A DNA stretch of 64,000 nucleotides from NCBI GenBank assembly GCA_001799575.1, contig MGTT01000028.1, positions 143,274-207,273 on the forward strand, written 5' to 3'. Each line of letters opens with the position of its first letter. The stretch's first letter is position 1. This stretch comes from Elusimicrobia bacterium GWA2_56_46. Lineage in GTDB: Bacteria; Elusimicrobiota; Elusimicrobia; Elusimicrobiales; UBA9959. Both the position numbers and the translations under genes were made by a program. Below, in pieces: positions 32,512-41,418 of this stretch. Under the pieces are notes generated by a model. It was not told where the DNA came from. It saw only the letters and a program-made list of their open reading frames with translations, and made no database searches.

Positions 32512-33942
32512 CTATTTTTTTGTAAAGATGATCGTTACGGCCGCCTTGGTCTTGTTACCTGCGGCTTTGGCTTTGTAAGGCCTCGCACCAGCGTTGATAT
32601 AGGCGGCAAAAGCTTTGGCGGTCTCAATAGACGTTTGCTTGGACTTTAACGCCAAAGAGATATTCCAGCCGGCTACATGGTTGGTCGTGCCATCGGGCCG
32701 TTTGTAGCGGAAAATAGAAAGCCATAAATTTATGGTGCCGTCTATGCCCGCATCCTGCTTGCCGGTTGCAATTCCGGCAATCACGGCGATCCCTGGCTTC
32801 CCCCCTACCGTCACTTTTCCGGCAGTAACGCTGATTTTCTGCGTCTTGTCGTAGGAGGCTGTTGTTAGATCAGCGCCTTTCGCGAGTTCAACTTCCGGGT
32901 TATAGCCATCGCCGGTTTTGCTTTCTTTATTGTTCGGACCTTTAAGCATTTTTACTGCTTTATCAAAATCAGAGATGTAGGTCTTGTCCTGTTCTATGCG
33001 GAACGCTTCGTATTCTTTCTCGGCTAAGGTAAGGGCGACTTCCCGCGATACTTTCCCTTTGTCTTGCAGGACATCCATCTCATGGAATTTTAAGAATGCG
33101 TTAAGTTTCTCCACCCAATCTTTCATTTTCATCAACCGGCCACGGCTAGCCTGTAACTCCGCGTAATCGAGGTACATGTCCACGATGTGATTCAGTTCCT
33201 TTATTTCATTTTTTTGCAGGTAGTTCTTCGCTACTCCAACGTCAGGTTTTAATATCTTGCCAGCCGGGGCTTTCCTCCAGGTGGTCAGGCCCATATGTGG
33301 TTTATTTTTGTCCGCCCTTTCTGAAATGATTTCAGCGGCGGTTTGTCCGGTTATGGCCCAGTGCATCTTATTTTGGACTGTCGCAAAAAACTTTTCAGCT
33401 TCCGCCGTATTCGGGGAGTAATCAACCGCTGTGGCGTAAATGTCGGTGATCTTCTGGTAAACCATCCGCTCGCTGGCCCGGATCTCGCGGATCTCTTCCA
33501 GGAGTTCTTCGAAATAGCGGGTGTCGAATTTATTGCCGTATTTAAAGCGGGCGCTGTCTATAGCAAAACCTTTTAGTATGTAATTCTTCAGCTTGTCGGT
33601 TGCCCATGTGCGGAACTGGGTACCGCGCGCTGAATTTACCCGGTAGCCGACAGCAATAATGGCCTCAAGGCTGTAATGAGTGACTTTCCGGGTTATCTCA
33701 CGCCCGCCCTCGATTTGAACTACCGAGTAATCCTCGGTAGTTGCCGCTTCATCTAGCTCTTTTTCGTTATAGATATTGCGCAGATGTAATGAAATGTTGT
33801 CCGTGCTGCATTCAAACAGGGATGCCATCAACTTTTGAGTCAGCCAAAGGTTCTCATGCTCAAAACGGACATCTACTTTAATTTTTCCGTCTTCCGTCTC
33901 ATAAATCGCGACTTGATTTATATCCCTGTTTTTATCAGTCAT
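32512..33942 (-). CDS. RhuM-family protein with extra C-terminal domain
   Basis: A 476-residue protein whose first ~340 residues match the RhuM family (named after a Salmonella pathogenicity-island gene): QVAIYETEDGKIKVDVRFEH, the LTQKLMASLFECSTDNISLHLRNI winged-helix-like part, and THYSLEAIIAVGYRVNSARG TQFRTWATDKLKNYILKGFAID. RhuM-like proteins occur on mobile islands, beside restriction systems, and their function is unknown. The last ~120 residues, beginning near TGDGYNPEVEL, are beta-rich and Lys/Ala-rich and do not belong to the usual family, so this looks like a fusion. Start ATG is normal; no clear partner gene beside it. Next to repeat copy 3. Confidence 0.8.
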   Translation of the reverse strand: MTDKNRDINQVAIYETEDGKIKVDVRFEHENLWLTQKLMASLFECSTDNISLHLRNIYNEKELDEAATTEDYSVVQIEGGREITRKVTHYSLEAIIAVGYRVNSARGTQFRTWATDKLKNYILKGFAIDSARFKYGNKFDTRYFEELLEEIREIRASERMVYQKITDIYATAVDYSPNTAEAEKFFATVQNKMHWAITGQTAAEIISERADKNKPHMGLTTWRKAPAGKILKPDVGVAKNYLQKNEIKELNHIVDMYLDYAELQASRGRLMKMKDWVEKLNAFLKFHEMDVLQDKGKVSREVALTLAEKEYEAFRIEQDKTYISDFDKAVKMLKGPNNKESKTGDGYNPEVELAKGADLTTASYDKTQKISVTAGKVTVGGKPGIAVIAGIATGKQDAGIDGTINLWLSIFRYKRPDGTTNHVAGWNISLALKSKQTSIETAKAFAAYINAGARPYKAKAAGNKTKAAVTIIFTKK

Positions 33943-34176
33943 GGCAATTCCCTTTTCGGTTATCGTAATCGTGCCATTCTATGGTTTCCGCGTTATACGT
34001 TTAATACTTCCGGCTTCTGGCTATAAACTTTTGCGTTCAAAGTGCGTCCAGCTTTCTTCCTGTTTATGCCGCCCCACTGCCTGAAGAAAAGCGGAGTTTT
34101 GTGACATATATTTGTCTTGTCTATTATATTCTATGATACTTTTGGCCCTGTCCCAATTGCTTTAAGCTCCGCTTTT

Positions 34177-35211
34177 TCAGCCGCCGCGCAGACGGCGCTT
34201 TTCATCGTTGATGTCGCGTACCATGCGGCCGAAGCTCCGCAGCCTGCGGTTGGCCGCCAGGCGCTTCTTCAGGTCGGTGCGCAGTTCCTGCCGCTCGGTT
34301 TCCCGCCGCAGCTTGTTGTAGCTCTTCAGGCGCTCCGCCGGAAGCGTGCCCGCTTCCACCGCCGCTGCCACGGCGCAGCCGGGCTCCCCGGAGTGCGAAC
34401 AGTCCTTGAATCGGCAGCCCGCCGCCAGTTCCCTGATATCGCTGAACGAAGTTGCCAGGCCTTCCCCGGCGAATGCCACACCGAATTCCCTTACGCCCGG
34501 GGTGTCTATCACCTGGCCGCCGCAGGGCAGGAAGTACAGCTGCCGCGCGGTGGTGGTGTGCCTGCCGCGCGAGTCGCCCTCCCTGACCGCCCCGGTCGCG
34601 GCGGCTTCCCGCCCCGCCAGACGGTTGAGTAGCGTGGTCTTGCCAGCGCCTGAAGACCCCACGAAGCAGCAGCGCACGCCGCCGGCCAGCTCCGCCTCCA
34701 CCCCGGCCACGCCATCTCCGGACAGCGACGACAGGCACAGCACCCGCGCCCCTGGCGCCGCCAGCTCTACAGCCGCCAGCCTGCCGGCCAGTTCCGCTTC
34801 CGGGCACAGGTCTCTCTTGGTCAGTACCACCACCGGTAGAGCCCCGCTGTCCCAGGCGGCCACAAGCAGGCGTTCCAGGCGGGCTATATTATAGTTCCCG
34901 TCCAGTCCCATTACAATGAATACCTTGTCGATGTTGGCTGCCAGCGGCTGCGCGTCGCCAGCGGCGCCAAGTTCCTTGCGCAGCAGTATGGACCGCCGCG
35001 GCAGCACCCCGTGGATGACGGCCTTGGCCCCGCCGTCGTGCAGTGACACCGCTACGTCGTCCCCCACTACGGGGAAGTCCAACCTTGAGGCGGCCTCCCC
35101 CGCAAGTTTTCCTGCCGCGAGGGCAGGCAGTTCCCTGCCCTCTAACCGCACGGTAAAACTGCCTCTCTGCTCCGCCGTAACGAGCGCGGTCATTGATTTA
35201 TCTTCAAACAT
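34177..35211 (-). CDS. rsgA: Ribosome small-subunit GTPase RsgA, paralogue 1
   Basis: Circularly permuted GTPase assisting late 30S subunit maturation. An OB-like N-terminal domain is followed by the permuted motifs: G4 TKRD at 131-134, G5 SSLSGDG, G1 GSSGAGKT at 185-192, then DTPG (236-239) and the C-terminal zinc site C266, C271, H273, C279. ATG 35211 has an AGGAG ribosome-binding site eight bases ahead; the longer frame begins with a TTG 13 codons earlier. The protein lacks the short N-terminal LGWN segment that the second RsgA (40217-41311) has. Two RsgA copies in one window is unusual. Confidence 0.9.
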   Translation of the reverse strand: MFEDKSMTALVTAEQRGSFTVRLEGRELPALAAGKLAGEAASRLDFPVVGDDVAVSLHDGGAKAVIHGVLPRRSILLRKELGAAGDAQPLAANIDKVFIVMGLDGNYNIARLERLLVAAWDSGALPVVVLTKRDLCPEAELAGRLAAVELAAPGARVLCLSSLSGDGVAGVEAELAGGVRCCFVGSSGAGKTTLLNRLAGREAAATGAVREGDSRGRHTTTARQLYFLPCGGQVIDTPGVREFGVAFAGEGLATSFSDIRELAAGCRFKDCSHSGEPGCAVAAAVEAGTLPAERLKSYNKLRRETERQELRTDLKKRLAANRRLRSFGRMVRDINDEKRRLRGG

Positions 35212-35495
35212 TGTGATCTCCTGGTTAGCGTCAATAAAGCGCGCGCGCAACGCGCGGGCGCGGACCCGTACGGCTTATACCGGAGACCTCTGGATTGAAT
35301 CGGACTAAAGAAAGAAGGAGGCCCGGCTATCGCGGTTTATGACAATCTCCATATAAGCCTCCTGTGATTTGAAATAGTGCTACCCGGATATTATACCTCG
35401 CAGAAAAGAAAACCGCAAGTTCGAGATAATCGCCACAGGCGTCGGATTGTCTTGCCGTTGAGCGCCGGCGCGGGATCTTTTGGCCGGCAGAAGCG

Positions 35496-36308
35496 CTATT
35501 TGTTCTTGGCGGTTCGGCCGCGTTTGAGATCCCAGGCCTTATAGAACGTGATATAGTACTCCATGCCGCTATCCTGCCGGCGTAGTTTCGGATAATCTCG
35601 CCATGAGTATTTGGCGCCGAGCTGAACCACGTCGTTGCCAATTTCAAAGCCGGACGAAACTTCGCTCAGGTTGAAATAATCGGCGTTTTGAGTACGCAGG
35701 CGCCAGTCATACGCCACGAAAGGTCCGGCCATGTAATTACGCGGCAGCCAGAAGAGATCCGCCTGTAATTTGGCCCAGCCCATGGTGGAGGAGCCGTTCT
35801 GGCGGCCCAGGTCGTAAGCCGCATTTCCCCAGGTGGAGAGCGGGAGAGCCTTTATGAAGTCCGACTTGCGCCATTCCTTAAGGTTCCGGTAGCGGGACCA
35901 GCTGGCGAACACGGAATAGTCCTGGCTGCTGTTGGAAAGCCCGGTGTAACGGGGCCAGCCGAATTCCGCCCCAAAGTCCACGTATTTGAAAGACAGCATC
36001 GTCCCCATGTACGGCGTGTATGAATTGAAATAGTCTTTGTTCACGTTCCTGAAACGCCAGTTATATTTGCCGTAAATCTGCAGGGGCTGCCCGCTTTCCA
36101 GGCGCAGGATCTCGACGCCCTGCCGCACCATGCCCTGCGTGTTCGTACCGTCAACCCCGTTGGAGTCCCTGCCGGACGTCATCCACGCCGCCCCGGGATA
36201 GGCAGTCGGGGAAAAGGCGAAGCCCGGGACATGGTGGTGGAAAACCAGGCAGGAGAGCAGGATCGAATATTTAACCAGGCCGCGTTTCACTGAAAATAAT
36301 GTTTTCAT
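35496..36308 (-). CDS. Exported protein of unknown family, possible outer-membrane barrel
   Basis: A 270-residue protein with a signal peptide (about 1-31, ending GFAFS). The mature part consists of short alternating hydrophobic/aromatic strands, rich in Tyr and Trp, e.g. YNWRFRNVNKDYFN, VDFGAEFGWPRYTG, YMAGPFVAYDWRLR, consistent with a small beta barrel; it does not end in Phe. Similar exported barrels accompany polysaccharide synthases such as the GT2/GH26 pair in this operon. Last gene of the cluster 41311 to 35496, with 22 bases after the ferritin-like gene. Role in export or anchoring of the polysaccharide is inference. Confidence 0.55.
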   Translation of the reverse strand: MKTLFSVKRGLVKYSILLSCLVFHHHVPGFAFSPTAYPGAAWMTSGRDSNGVDGTNTQGMVRQGVEILRLESGQPLQIYGKYNWRFRNVNKDYFNSYTPYMGTMLSFKYVDFGAEFGWPRYTGLSNSSQDYSVFASWSRYRNLKEWRKSDFIKALPLSTWGNAAYDLGRQNGSSTMGWAKLQADLFWLPRNYMAGPFVAYDWRLRTQNADYFNLSEVSSGFEIGNDVVQLGAKYSWRDYPKLRRQDSGMEYYITFYKAWDLKRGRTAKNK

Positions 36309-36330
36309 GTTTGAATGCCGTTTCCCCGGC

Positions 36331-36528
36331 TTATTTATCCCTGAACATCTCCAGCATGGAGTCCGCCAATTTGTTGTGGGCCATTTCCTCTTTGTGCAGC
36401 TGCATGAATAATTCTTTCATTTCCGGATCTTCGAGCTTTTCGGCGCAGCGCAGGAACTCGACGCTCATGCTATCCTCTATTTTTTTTATCTGGAGGAAAT
36501 ATTTAACGTAATCCTGTTTAGTAAACAT
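36331..36528 (-). CDS. Small ferritin-like protein 2
   Basis: From ATG 36528 (GGGGG six bases upstream) a 65-residue protein with two helices and the pattern KKIEDSMSVEFLRCAEKLEDPEMKELFMQLHKEEMAHNKL. The segment ELFMQLHKEEMAHN carries E, E and H in the order of ferritin/rubrerythrin metal ligands. It is too short for a full four-helix bundle, so it would need to dimerise or pair with the upstream sister protein. It overlaps that gene by 11 bases. No iron-binding assay can be inferred from this. Confidence 0.6.
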   Translation of the reverse strand: MFTKQDYVKYFLQIKKIEDSMSVEFLRCAEKLEDPEMKELFMQLHKEEMAHNKLADSMLEMFRDK

Positions 36529-36760
36529 CTTTTCCCCCTTTTCCAATCTTCTCCTTTAAAGCGTTGAGCTTCGCCGAATGCCTGCCGGATTCCTTTATCA
36601 GCATATTCAGGGAAATGCTCAGTTGTTTGCGCGTCAACTCCGGGAAGCCGCTCCAGAAAAGGGCAGTGTTAAGATGTTTGCTGTAGATCTGTATGGCCCT
36701 TTCCTCCAGGTCCGCGGCGTCATCTATGAATTTCATAAGTTCCTGTTTTGTCATGCCCAT
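36518..36760 (-). CDS. Small ferritin-like protein 1
   Basis: From ATG 36760 (GGAG six bases upstream) an 80-residue helical protein, with KFIDDAADLEERAIQIYSKH in the first helix and LTRKQLSISLNMLIKESGRHSAKLNAL in the second. E, E and H placements are reminiscent of ferritin-like/DUF2383-type helices. It starts one base after the stop of the GH26-like gene and overlaps the next gene, so it is translated with both. Whether the two small proteins form one split four-helix bundle is a hypothesis. Confidence 0.55.
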   Translation of the reverse strand: MGMTKQELMKFIDDAADLEERAIQIYSKHLNTALFWSGFPELTRKQLSISLNMLIKESGRHSAKLNALKEKIGKGGKDVY

Positions 36761-36761
36761 A

Positions 36762-37742
36762 TTAATCTCCAAAGAACCAGTTTAGGCGTCCGCCATCGGC
36801 TTTGAAAAAACCGGCGGCCGCGGCCCGCCCGTAGATCCCGGCGGCCGCGCTGTCGGAAGAAAGCCGCCAGTCGCACTCCTTGTTATAATCGAACCACATG
36901 AAGCCTTTCACCGCCGTGTAGCGCGTCTCCAGCCTGCGCAGCAATTTGGACAGCCACTGCGCTTTCGAGCCCCCCTCGCGGCAGGCGGCTGTCTCGGTCA
37001 GGAACAGAGGCTTGTCGGGCGCCATTGCCAGCGCCCTCCGGTAGGGGCTTTTCAGCAGCCTGCCCGGCGCGATCCAGGCGGACCACCAGCGCGATTCCCC
37101 CCAGTTATACGCGTCCAGCCCCACCGCGTCGGCGTAATCGGGGCCTGGATAATAATTTTCAAACTTATTCCAGCCGGCGCGCGGCTTGTCTTCCCCGTTG
37201 ACGCTGAAGATCAGCTTCAGCTTCGATCCGGCGCCGGTACGCATCAGGCCGGCCATGCGCCGCCAGGCTTTTTTGTACTCCTCCGGGGAGTTTCCATTTT
37301 TTGCGCCGCTCCAGGAATACCAGTCCCCGTTGGGCTCATGTCCCCACCTGAGCATAACGGGGCGGCCGTACTTTTTTATCGAGGCGGCCATGGCTTTTAT
37401 GTAGGCATCGTATTCGCCGCGTCCTATACCGGCCAGCAGACTTTGCTCCCGTCCGGTCTTAAGGTACGGTTCCCAGGTCAGCGCAAGTATGGCGCCGCCG
37501 CGGTTGGCTTTTGCTATCTCGGCGGAGGGAAAATTGTCGCCCCAGGCCAGGTAGAAATGCGCGAAGCCCGTCGGCAGCTCCAGCGAGGCGTAATCCCCGG
37601 AGATAATGCCGGCTACGCAGCCGGGAAATTCTTTCTCGAAACGGGCGAGCGGCCGCCACAGTATGCGGACATCCTCATAGTTCAGCCAGTAATAGGACAG
37701 GCCTAAAACGGCTGCCGCGGTCAGGATCCGGATCCATTTCAT
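36762..37742 (-). CDS. GH26-like glycanase (beta-mannanase family)
   Basis: A 326-residue protein with one N-terminal hydrophobic helix (1-20, anchor or signal peptide). It has the GH26 landmarks: LRWGHEPNGDWYSW, where His-Glu carries the acid/base Glu, and FLTETAA, with the second catalytic Glu. The barrel strands around them (GGAILALTWEP, AVGLDAYNW, KGFMWFDYN) fit a TIM barrel. GH26 enzymes hydrolyse beta-mannans or beta-1,3-xylans. Its start overlaps the stop of a cellulose-synthase-like glycosyltransferase, so synthesis and trimming of one polysaccharide are probably linked, as with BcsA and BcsZ. Substrate not proven. Confidence 0.82.
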   Translation of the reverse strand: MKWIRILTAAAVLGLSYYWLNYEDVRILWRPLARFEKEFPGCVAGIISGDYASLELPTGFAHFYLAWGDNFPSAEIAKANRGGAILALTWEPYLKTGREQSLLAGIGRGEYDAYIKAMAASIKKYGRPVMLRWGHEPNGDWYSWSGAKNGNSPEEYKKAWRRMAGLMRTGAGSKLKLIFSVNGEDKPRAGWNKFENYYPGPDYADAVGLDAYNWGESRWWSAWIAPGRLLKSPYRRALAMAPDKPLFLTETAACREGGSKAQWLSKLLRRLETRYTAVKGFMWFDYNKECDWRLSSDSAAAGIYGRAAAAGFFKADGGRLNWFFGD

Positions 37743-39280
37743 GCCGCCGCCTTTTCCGGCGGCGCCGGCGGGTTGTTGAAACGGAATATATTGGCAAGTA
37801 TGAAGATATGATAGGCGGCCCAGAACATATTAACCCCTATGGCATAAGGATCGTTGCCGAAGCGCAGGGCGCCTACGGCGATAGCGGCTGCATTAAGGCC
37901 AAGCATCACGCTGTAGGGCCAAAGCCCTTTCCAGTCCAGTCGTTCCCGTCCGCCCTTGGTGGTAACCACGAAAGTCATTTTTTCCCCCGCCAGGGCCAGC
38001 AGGGTGGATTTCATAAGCACCGGGAAGCAAAGCGAGCCCAGTATAAGTCCGGTATAGATCTGCTTGAAGGTGTAATGCCGCTCGCTCATGGTGGAGTAAA
38101 AAACAAGCAGGGAAAGCGAGAAGTACGGTACGAAAGTGGTCAGGTAGATCTCCGGCCGCAGGAAGAAGGACGGTACGTTGAAGAGCAGGAAAGCTATGGG
38201 GCAGATCATCAGGAAAAAGAAAGCCCAGCCCACAAAATAGTAGCTGCCGGCCAGGAAATATTCCAGCCACTGCATGGGCGTCAGAGAACGCGGAGACCTG
38301 AAAAAGAGCTGGATGATCCGTTTGAAAACACTGACCGTTCCGCCGGACCAGCGGGCCTGCTGTTTGAAGTAGGCCGGCAGCGTATCCGGGCCCAGGCCGA
38401 ACACTTTCACATGCGGGTGGTAGAGGGATTTGTAGCCCTTTACGTGCAATTTCACGGAGGTGGCGAAATCTTCGGTTATGGAACTCTCGTCGAAACCTCC
38501 CACGCTCATCAGCGCTGTACGCCGGAAGACCACGTTGGTGCCGCAGCAGAACATGGCGTCGTTTAGGTTCTTACCCTCGCAGATGCTCTCGTAGAAGATG
38601 GCCTGCTGCATGGCGGCGCCCATGGCCACGGGGCTGTCGCCCACGTTGGAGTAGAACTGCGGCGTCTGCACGAAAGCCAGGTTCTCGTTCGCTTCCAGAT
38701 AGGGCAGCAGTTCGTCGAGAAAGTCCGGCATCGGGTTCTGGTCCGCGTCAAAAATGGCCAGATATTTCTCCGGCATACCGGCCATGAAAGCGTTTACTAT
38801 TCCGGCCTTGGCGCCGCGCCGCTCCTCCCGCCGGAAGATCTTTATGCCGTGGCGCGCGGCCAGCCCGTCCGCTTCTTCCTTGTAGCGCTGGTCGCTGGAG
38901 TCGTCCAGGAAATAAATGTTCTTATTGGGGTAATCCAGGTTGCGGAAAGTAATGATGGTTTCTTCAAGTATTTCTTTCGGCTCGTGCCGCGCCGCCACCA
39001 CCACGGCCACCCACGGCTCTTCCCCCTGCCTTATTTCCGCGCGCGGAGCGGTCAGTTCCCTGCCGCGTATATTGAAGACGTTTATCATGTAGCCCAGCGC
39101 GTGCACCAGCATATAGGTTTCGCCGGTAAGCAGCAGTATGCCGAATAGTTTCTCCACCGGGCTGTAGTAGGAGTAGGAGAATATTATTACGCGGGCCACG
39201 AAATAAAGACAGACCGCCACGCAGCCGACCAGCGTGAAGATCCTTAGACGAGTCAGAAAAAAACGGACGAAGTTAGACAT
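37739..39280 (-). CDS. Cellulose-synthase-like family 2 glycosyltransferase
   Basis: A 513-residue membrane glycosyltransferase. Two or more transmembrane helices at the N-terminus and five at the C-terminus surround a GT2 domain with all processive-synthase motifs: DDSSD, FDADQNP, the acceptor TED (ITEDF) and QQARW (QxxRW). This predicts polymerisation and export of a beta-glycan such as cellulose or a mannan. The PilZ domain that BcsA carries at its C-terminus is not present, so c-di-GMP control, if any, must be separate. It overlaps the GH26-like gene by 4 bases and lies 43 bases behind the permease gene. Confidence 0.9.
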   Translation of the reverse strand: MSNFVRFFLTRLRIFTLVGCVAVCLYFVARVIIFSYSYYSPVEKLFGILLLTGETYMLVHALGYMINVFNIRGRELTAPRAEIRQGEEPWVAVVVAARHEPKEILEETIITFRNLDYPNKNIYFLDDSSDQRYKEEADGLAARHGIKIFRREERRGAKAGIVNAFMAGMPEKYLAIFDADQNPMPDFLDELLPYLEANENLAFVQTPQFYSNVGDSPVAMGAAMQQAIFYESICEGKNLNDAMFCCGTNVVFRRTALMSVGGFDESSITEDFATSVKLHVKGYKSLYHPHVKVFGLGPDTLPAYFKQQARWSGGTVSVFKRIIQLFFRSPRSLTPMQWLEYFLAGSYYFVGWAFFFLMICPIAFLLFNVPSFFLRPEIYLTTFVPYFSLSLLVFYSTMSERHYTFKQIYTGLILGSLCFPVLMKSTLLALAGEKMTFVVTTKGGRERLDWKGLWPYSVMLGLNAAAIAVGALRFGNDPYAIGVNMFWAAYHIFILANIFRFNNPPAPPEKAAA

Positions 39281-39323
39281 AAAAACTTTCAGGCGCCGGT
39301 TGCGGATGATCCGGTTTCCCCCT

Positions 39324-40220
39324 TCAGAACACCAGTCCGAACAGTATCCCGGAAGAGAGAGCGAAGAGCAGCCACCAGGCCGCGTAGATCAGCAGGCCGC
39401 GCCTCCCTATAAGTTTCTGCGACATTATCATGGTGGGGATGCAGGTTCCCACCGAACCCAGCAGGAATGCGAAAGCCGGCCCCGGCCCGAGGCCCAGTTT
39501 CATCAGCGACAGGGTCAATGGTATTTCCTCGCCCTCGCAGACATAAAGCGGTACGCCCAGCAGCGCCGCGCTGAGGTAGGCCAGCGGCCCCGAGGAGCCG
39601 ATGTAGCGCGTGATCACACCCGCCGGGAGGAGCACCGTGAGAAGCGTGGCTATGGCCATGCCAAGCAGGAAATATTTGCCCAGGTCTTTGAGAATGTCCA
39701 CGAAAACCGGCCAGAATTTACGGGGTTCATCGGTTTCCCCGCCGTCGGCGCAGCCGCAGGCGGAGCAGCATTCCTTGACCGGCTCCGGCGCCGGGATGTC
39801 CAGGAAGCCTGAGCGCTCAAGCCGGAGGAAGATGGCGCCTATCGTCATGGCCCCGCAGAAAGCGGCCAGAGCGCGGGCGGCGGCGAATTTCCACCCCAGC
39901 ATGGCCCAGGTGAGCACCAGGGTCTGCGGGCTGACCAGAGGCGAAGCCAGCAGGAAGCTGGTAACCGTGCCCAGATCCGCGCCTTTGCGGCGCAGGCCGT
40001 CGGCCATGGGCATGGTGGCGCAGGAGCAGCCGGGCAGAACCATGCCCAGTATGGAAGCTTTCCCCATGGAAAGCCAGCCGCCGCTCAGATGTTTCAGCGC
40101 GAATTCCGGCTTGACGAAAACGTCCAGCGCCGCGCCGAAAGCGGCCCCGCCGAGAAAATAGGGCAGCACTGTCCAGGTCAGCGTCAGGAATTCCTTGGCA
40201 AAGGCGTAGAGGTAGTTCAT
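39324..40220 (-). CDS. ArsP/DUF318-type permease
   Basis: A 298-residue membrane protein with eight or so helices. The diagnostic block GMVLPGCSCATMPMADGLRR is followed by LLASPLVSPQT, as in the ArsP/UPF0718 permease family, some members of which export methylarsenicals. A cytoplasmic loop around residues 148-160 has ECCSACGCADGGE, a further cluster of five cysteines in the first ~13 residues, likely to bind metal or metalloid. VGTCIPTMIMS near the end is the second conserved core. Overlaps the end of rsgA paralogue 2 by 4 bases. No ars operon genes are nearby, so substrate is uncertain. Confidence 0.85.
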   Translation of the reverse strand: MNYLYAFAKEFLTLTWTVLPYFLGGAAFGAALDVFVKPEFALKHLSGGWLSMGKASILGMVLPGCSCATMPMADGLRRKGADLGTVTSFLLASPLVSPQTLVLTWAMLGWKFAAARALAAFCGAMTIGAIFLRLERSGFLDIPAPEPVKECCSACGCADGGETDEPRKFWPVFVDILKDLGKYFLLGMAIATLLTVLLPAGVITRYIGSSGPLAYLSAALLGVPLYVCEGEEIPLTLSLMKLGLGPGPAFAFLLGSVGTCIPTMIMSQKLIGRRGLLIYAAWWLLFALSSGILFGLVF

Positions 40221-41311
40221 AAGAGCGGGTTCTGTCTGCGCCGTGAGGCGTCTTTCAGGGTGTTGCCGGAGTTGTCCGCGCGGCCTTTTCTTTTAAGGCG
40301 TTCGTCATGATCCGTTTTGGTTTTAAGGGAAGCGGCTTCTTTGCGCAGTTTAAGGTAATTTTCGTAATGCGCGCGCGGCAGCGTTCCGGCCTCAAGCGCT
40401 TCGCGCACGGAGCAGTCCGGCTCGCTGGAGTGCGAGCAGTTGCCGAACCGGCATCTTTCGGCCAGCGCGCGGATGTCGTCGAAAGTCCCGTCGGCGGCGC
40501 CGGCGTCTTTCCAGAGCTCCAGGCCGCGCATTCCGGGGGTGTCTATAAGCAGCGCCCCGCTGCCCGGCAGGATAAAAAGTTTCCGGCCTGTGGTGGTGTG
40601 CCGCCCGCGGGCGTCCTCTTCGCGCACCGAAGCTGTGCGCTGGAGTTCCGCGCCCATCAGGTTGTTTATTATGGTGGACTTGCCCGAGCCGGAAGAACCC
40701 GCCAGAACCACGGCGCGGCCGGGGGTCAGGAGGGCGTTCAGGGCGTCGTAGCCCGTCTTGTTTATGGAATCCAGCGGCAGAACCGGCGCACCGGAACTCA
40801 TTGAGCGAACCTCGTCGGCCTTAAGAGCGGCGTCCGGATCCAGATCCGCCTTGTTCAGAAGCACCACGGCGGAGGCGCCCCCGGCTGTGACGGCGGCCAG
40901 GTAGCGTTCCAGGCGGTTAAGATTGTAATTCCCGTCCAGGCTCTGGACGATGAAAACGGCGTCTATGTTGGCGGCGATAACCTGTTCCTCTTCGCCGCCG
41001 GGGTCGCGGCGGGAAAGTTTTGAGCTTCTGGGCAGGAGCGCCTGTATGGTCTGACGCTTCGCGCGCGGCTCGAAACTGAGGGCGGCCCAGTCCCCGACAG
41101 CGGGGAAATCGGCTTTTGATTTCGCGGCGCGCCGGAAGAGGCCGGAGACTTCGGCCAGGAAAGATCCGGCGGCGCAGACGACTTCGCAGGCGGAGCGGTG
41201 CTCGGCGACGACTCGCGCGGGGATGAGGTTTTTATCCGAAAAAATTATGAAAGCTTTAGCCAATACCGGATTCCAGCCCAGGGTTTCAAGTGCGGGAGTG
41301 TCGTGGGACAT
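40217..41311 (-). CDS. rsgA: Ribosome small-subunit GTPase RsgA, paralogue 2
   Basis: Second RsgA-type GTPase. From ATG 41311 (364 aa) it begins with a LETLGWNP segment typical of RsgA N-termini, followed by an OB-like domain, then G4 NKAD (153-156), G1 GSSGSGKS (205-212), DTPG (257-260) and the zinc residues C287, C292, H294, C300. GTG 41338 is an alternative start. It is about as distant from paralogue 1 as different RsgA subfamilies are, judged by the differing N-terminus and loop sequences. It is the first gene of the operon with the permease and polysaccharide genes. Which copy is the housekeeping enzyme is not clear. Confidence 0.9.
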   Translation of the reverse strand: MSHDTPALETLGWNPVLAKAFIIFSDKNLIPARVVAEHRSACEVVCAAGSFLAEVSGLFRRAAKSKADFPAVGDWAALSFEPRAKRQTIQALLPRSSKLSRRDPGGEEEQVIAANIDAVFIVQSLDGNYNLNRLERYLAAVTAGGASAVVLLNKADLDPDAALKADEVRSMSSGAPVLPLDSINKTGYDALNALLTPGRAVVLAGSSGSGKSTIINNLMGAELQRTASVREEDARGRHTTTGRKLFILPGSGALLIDTPGMRGLELWKDAGAADGTFDDIRALAERCRFGNCSHSSEPDCSVREALEAGTLPRAHYENYLKLRKEAASLKTKTDHDERLKRKGRADNSGNTLKDASRRRQNPLL

Positions 41312-41418
41312 AACGTAAAGGGCCAAAGTCAAAGCCACCCGCAGGCACAGGCAGGCATATTTAATCCGCCGTGCATCCGGATGGCTTTACATCCAAACCG
41401 CTTTGCGTCCGGTTTCTA

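Noticed and set aside
34202-34807. 201-codon minus-strand frame inside rsgA paralogue 1
   Set aside because: Arg/Gly-rich out-of-frame translation of a high-GC gene.
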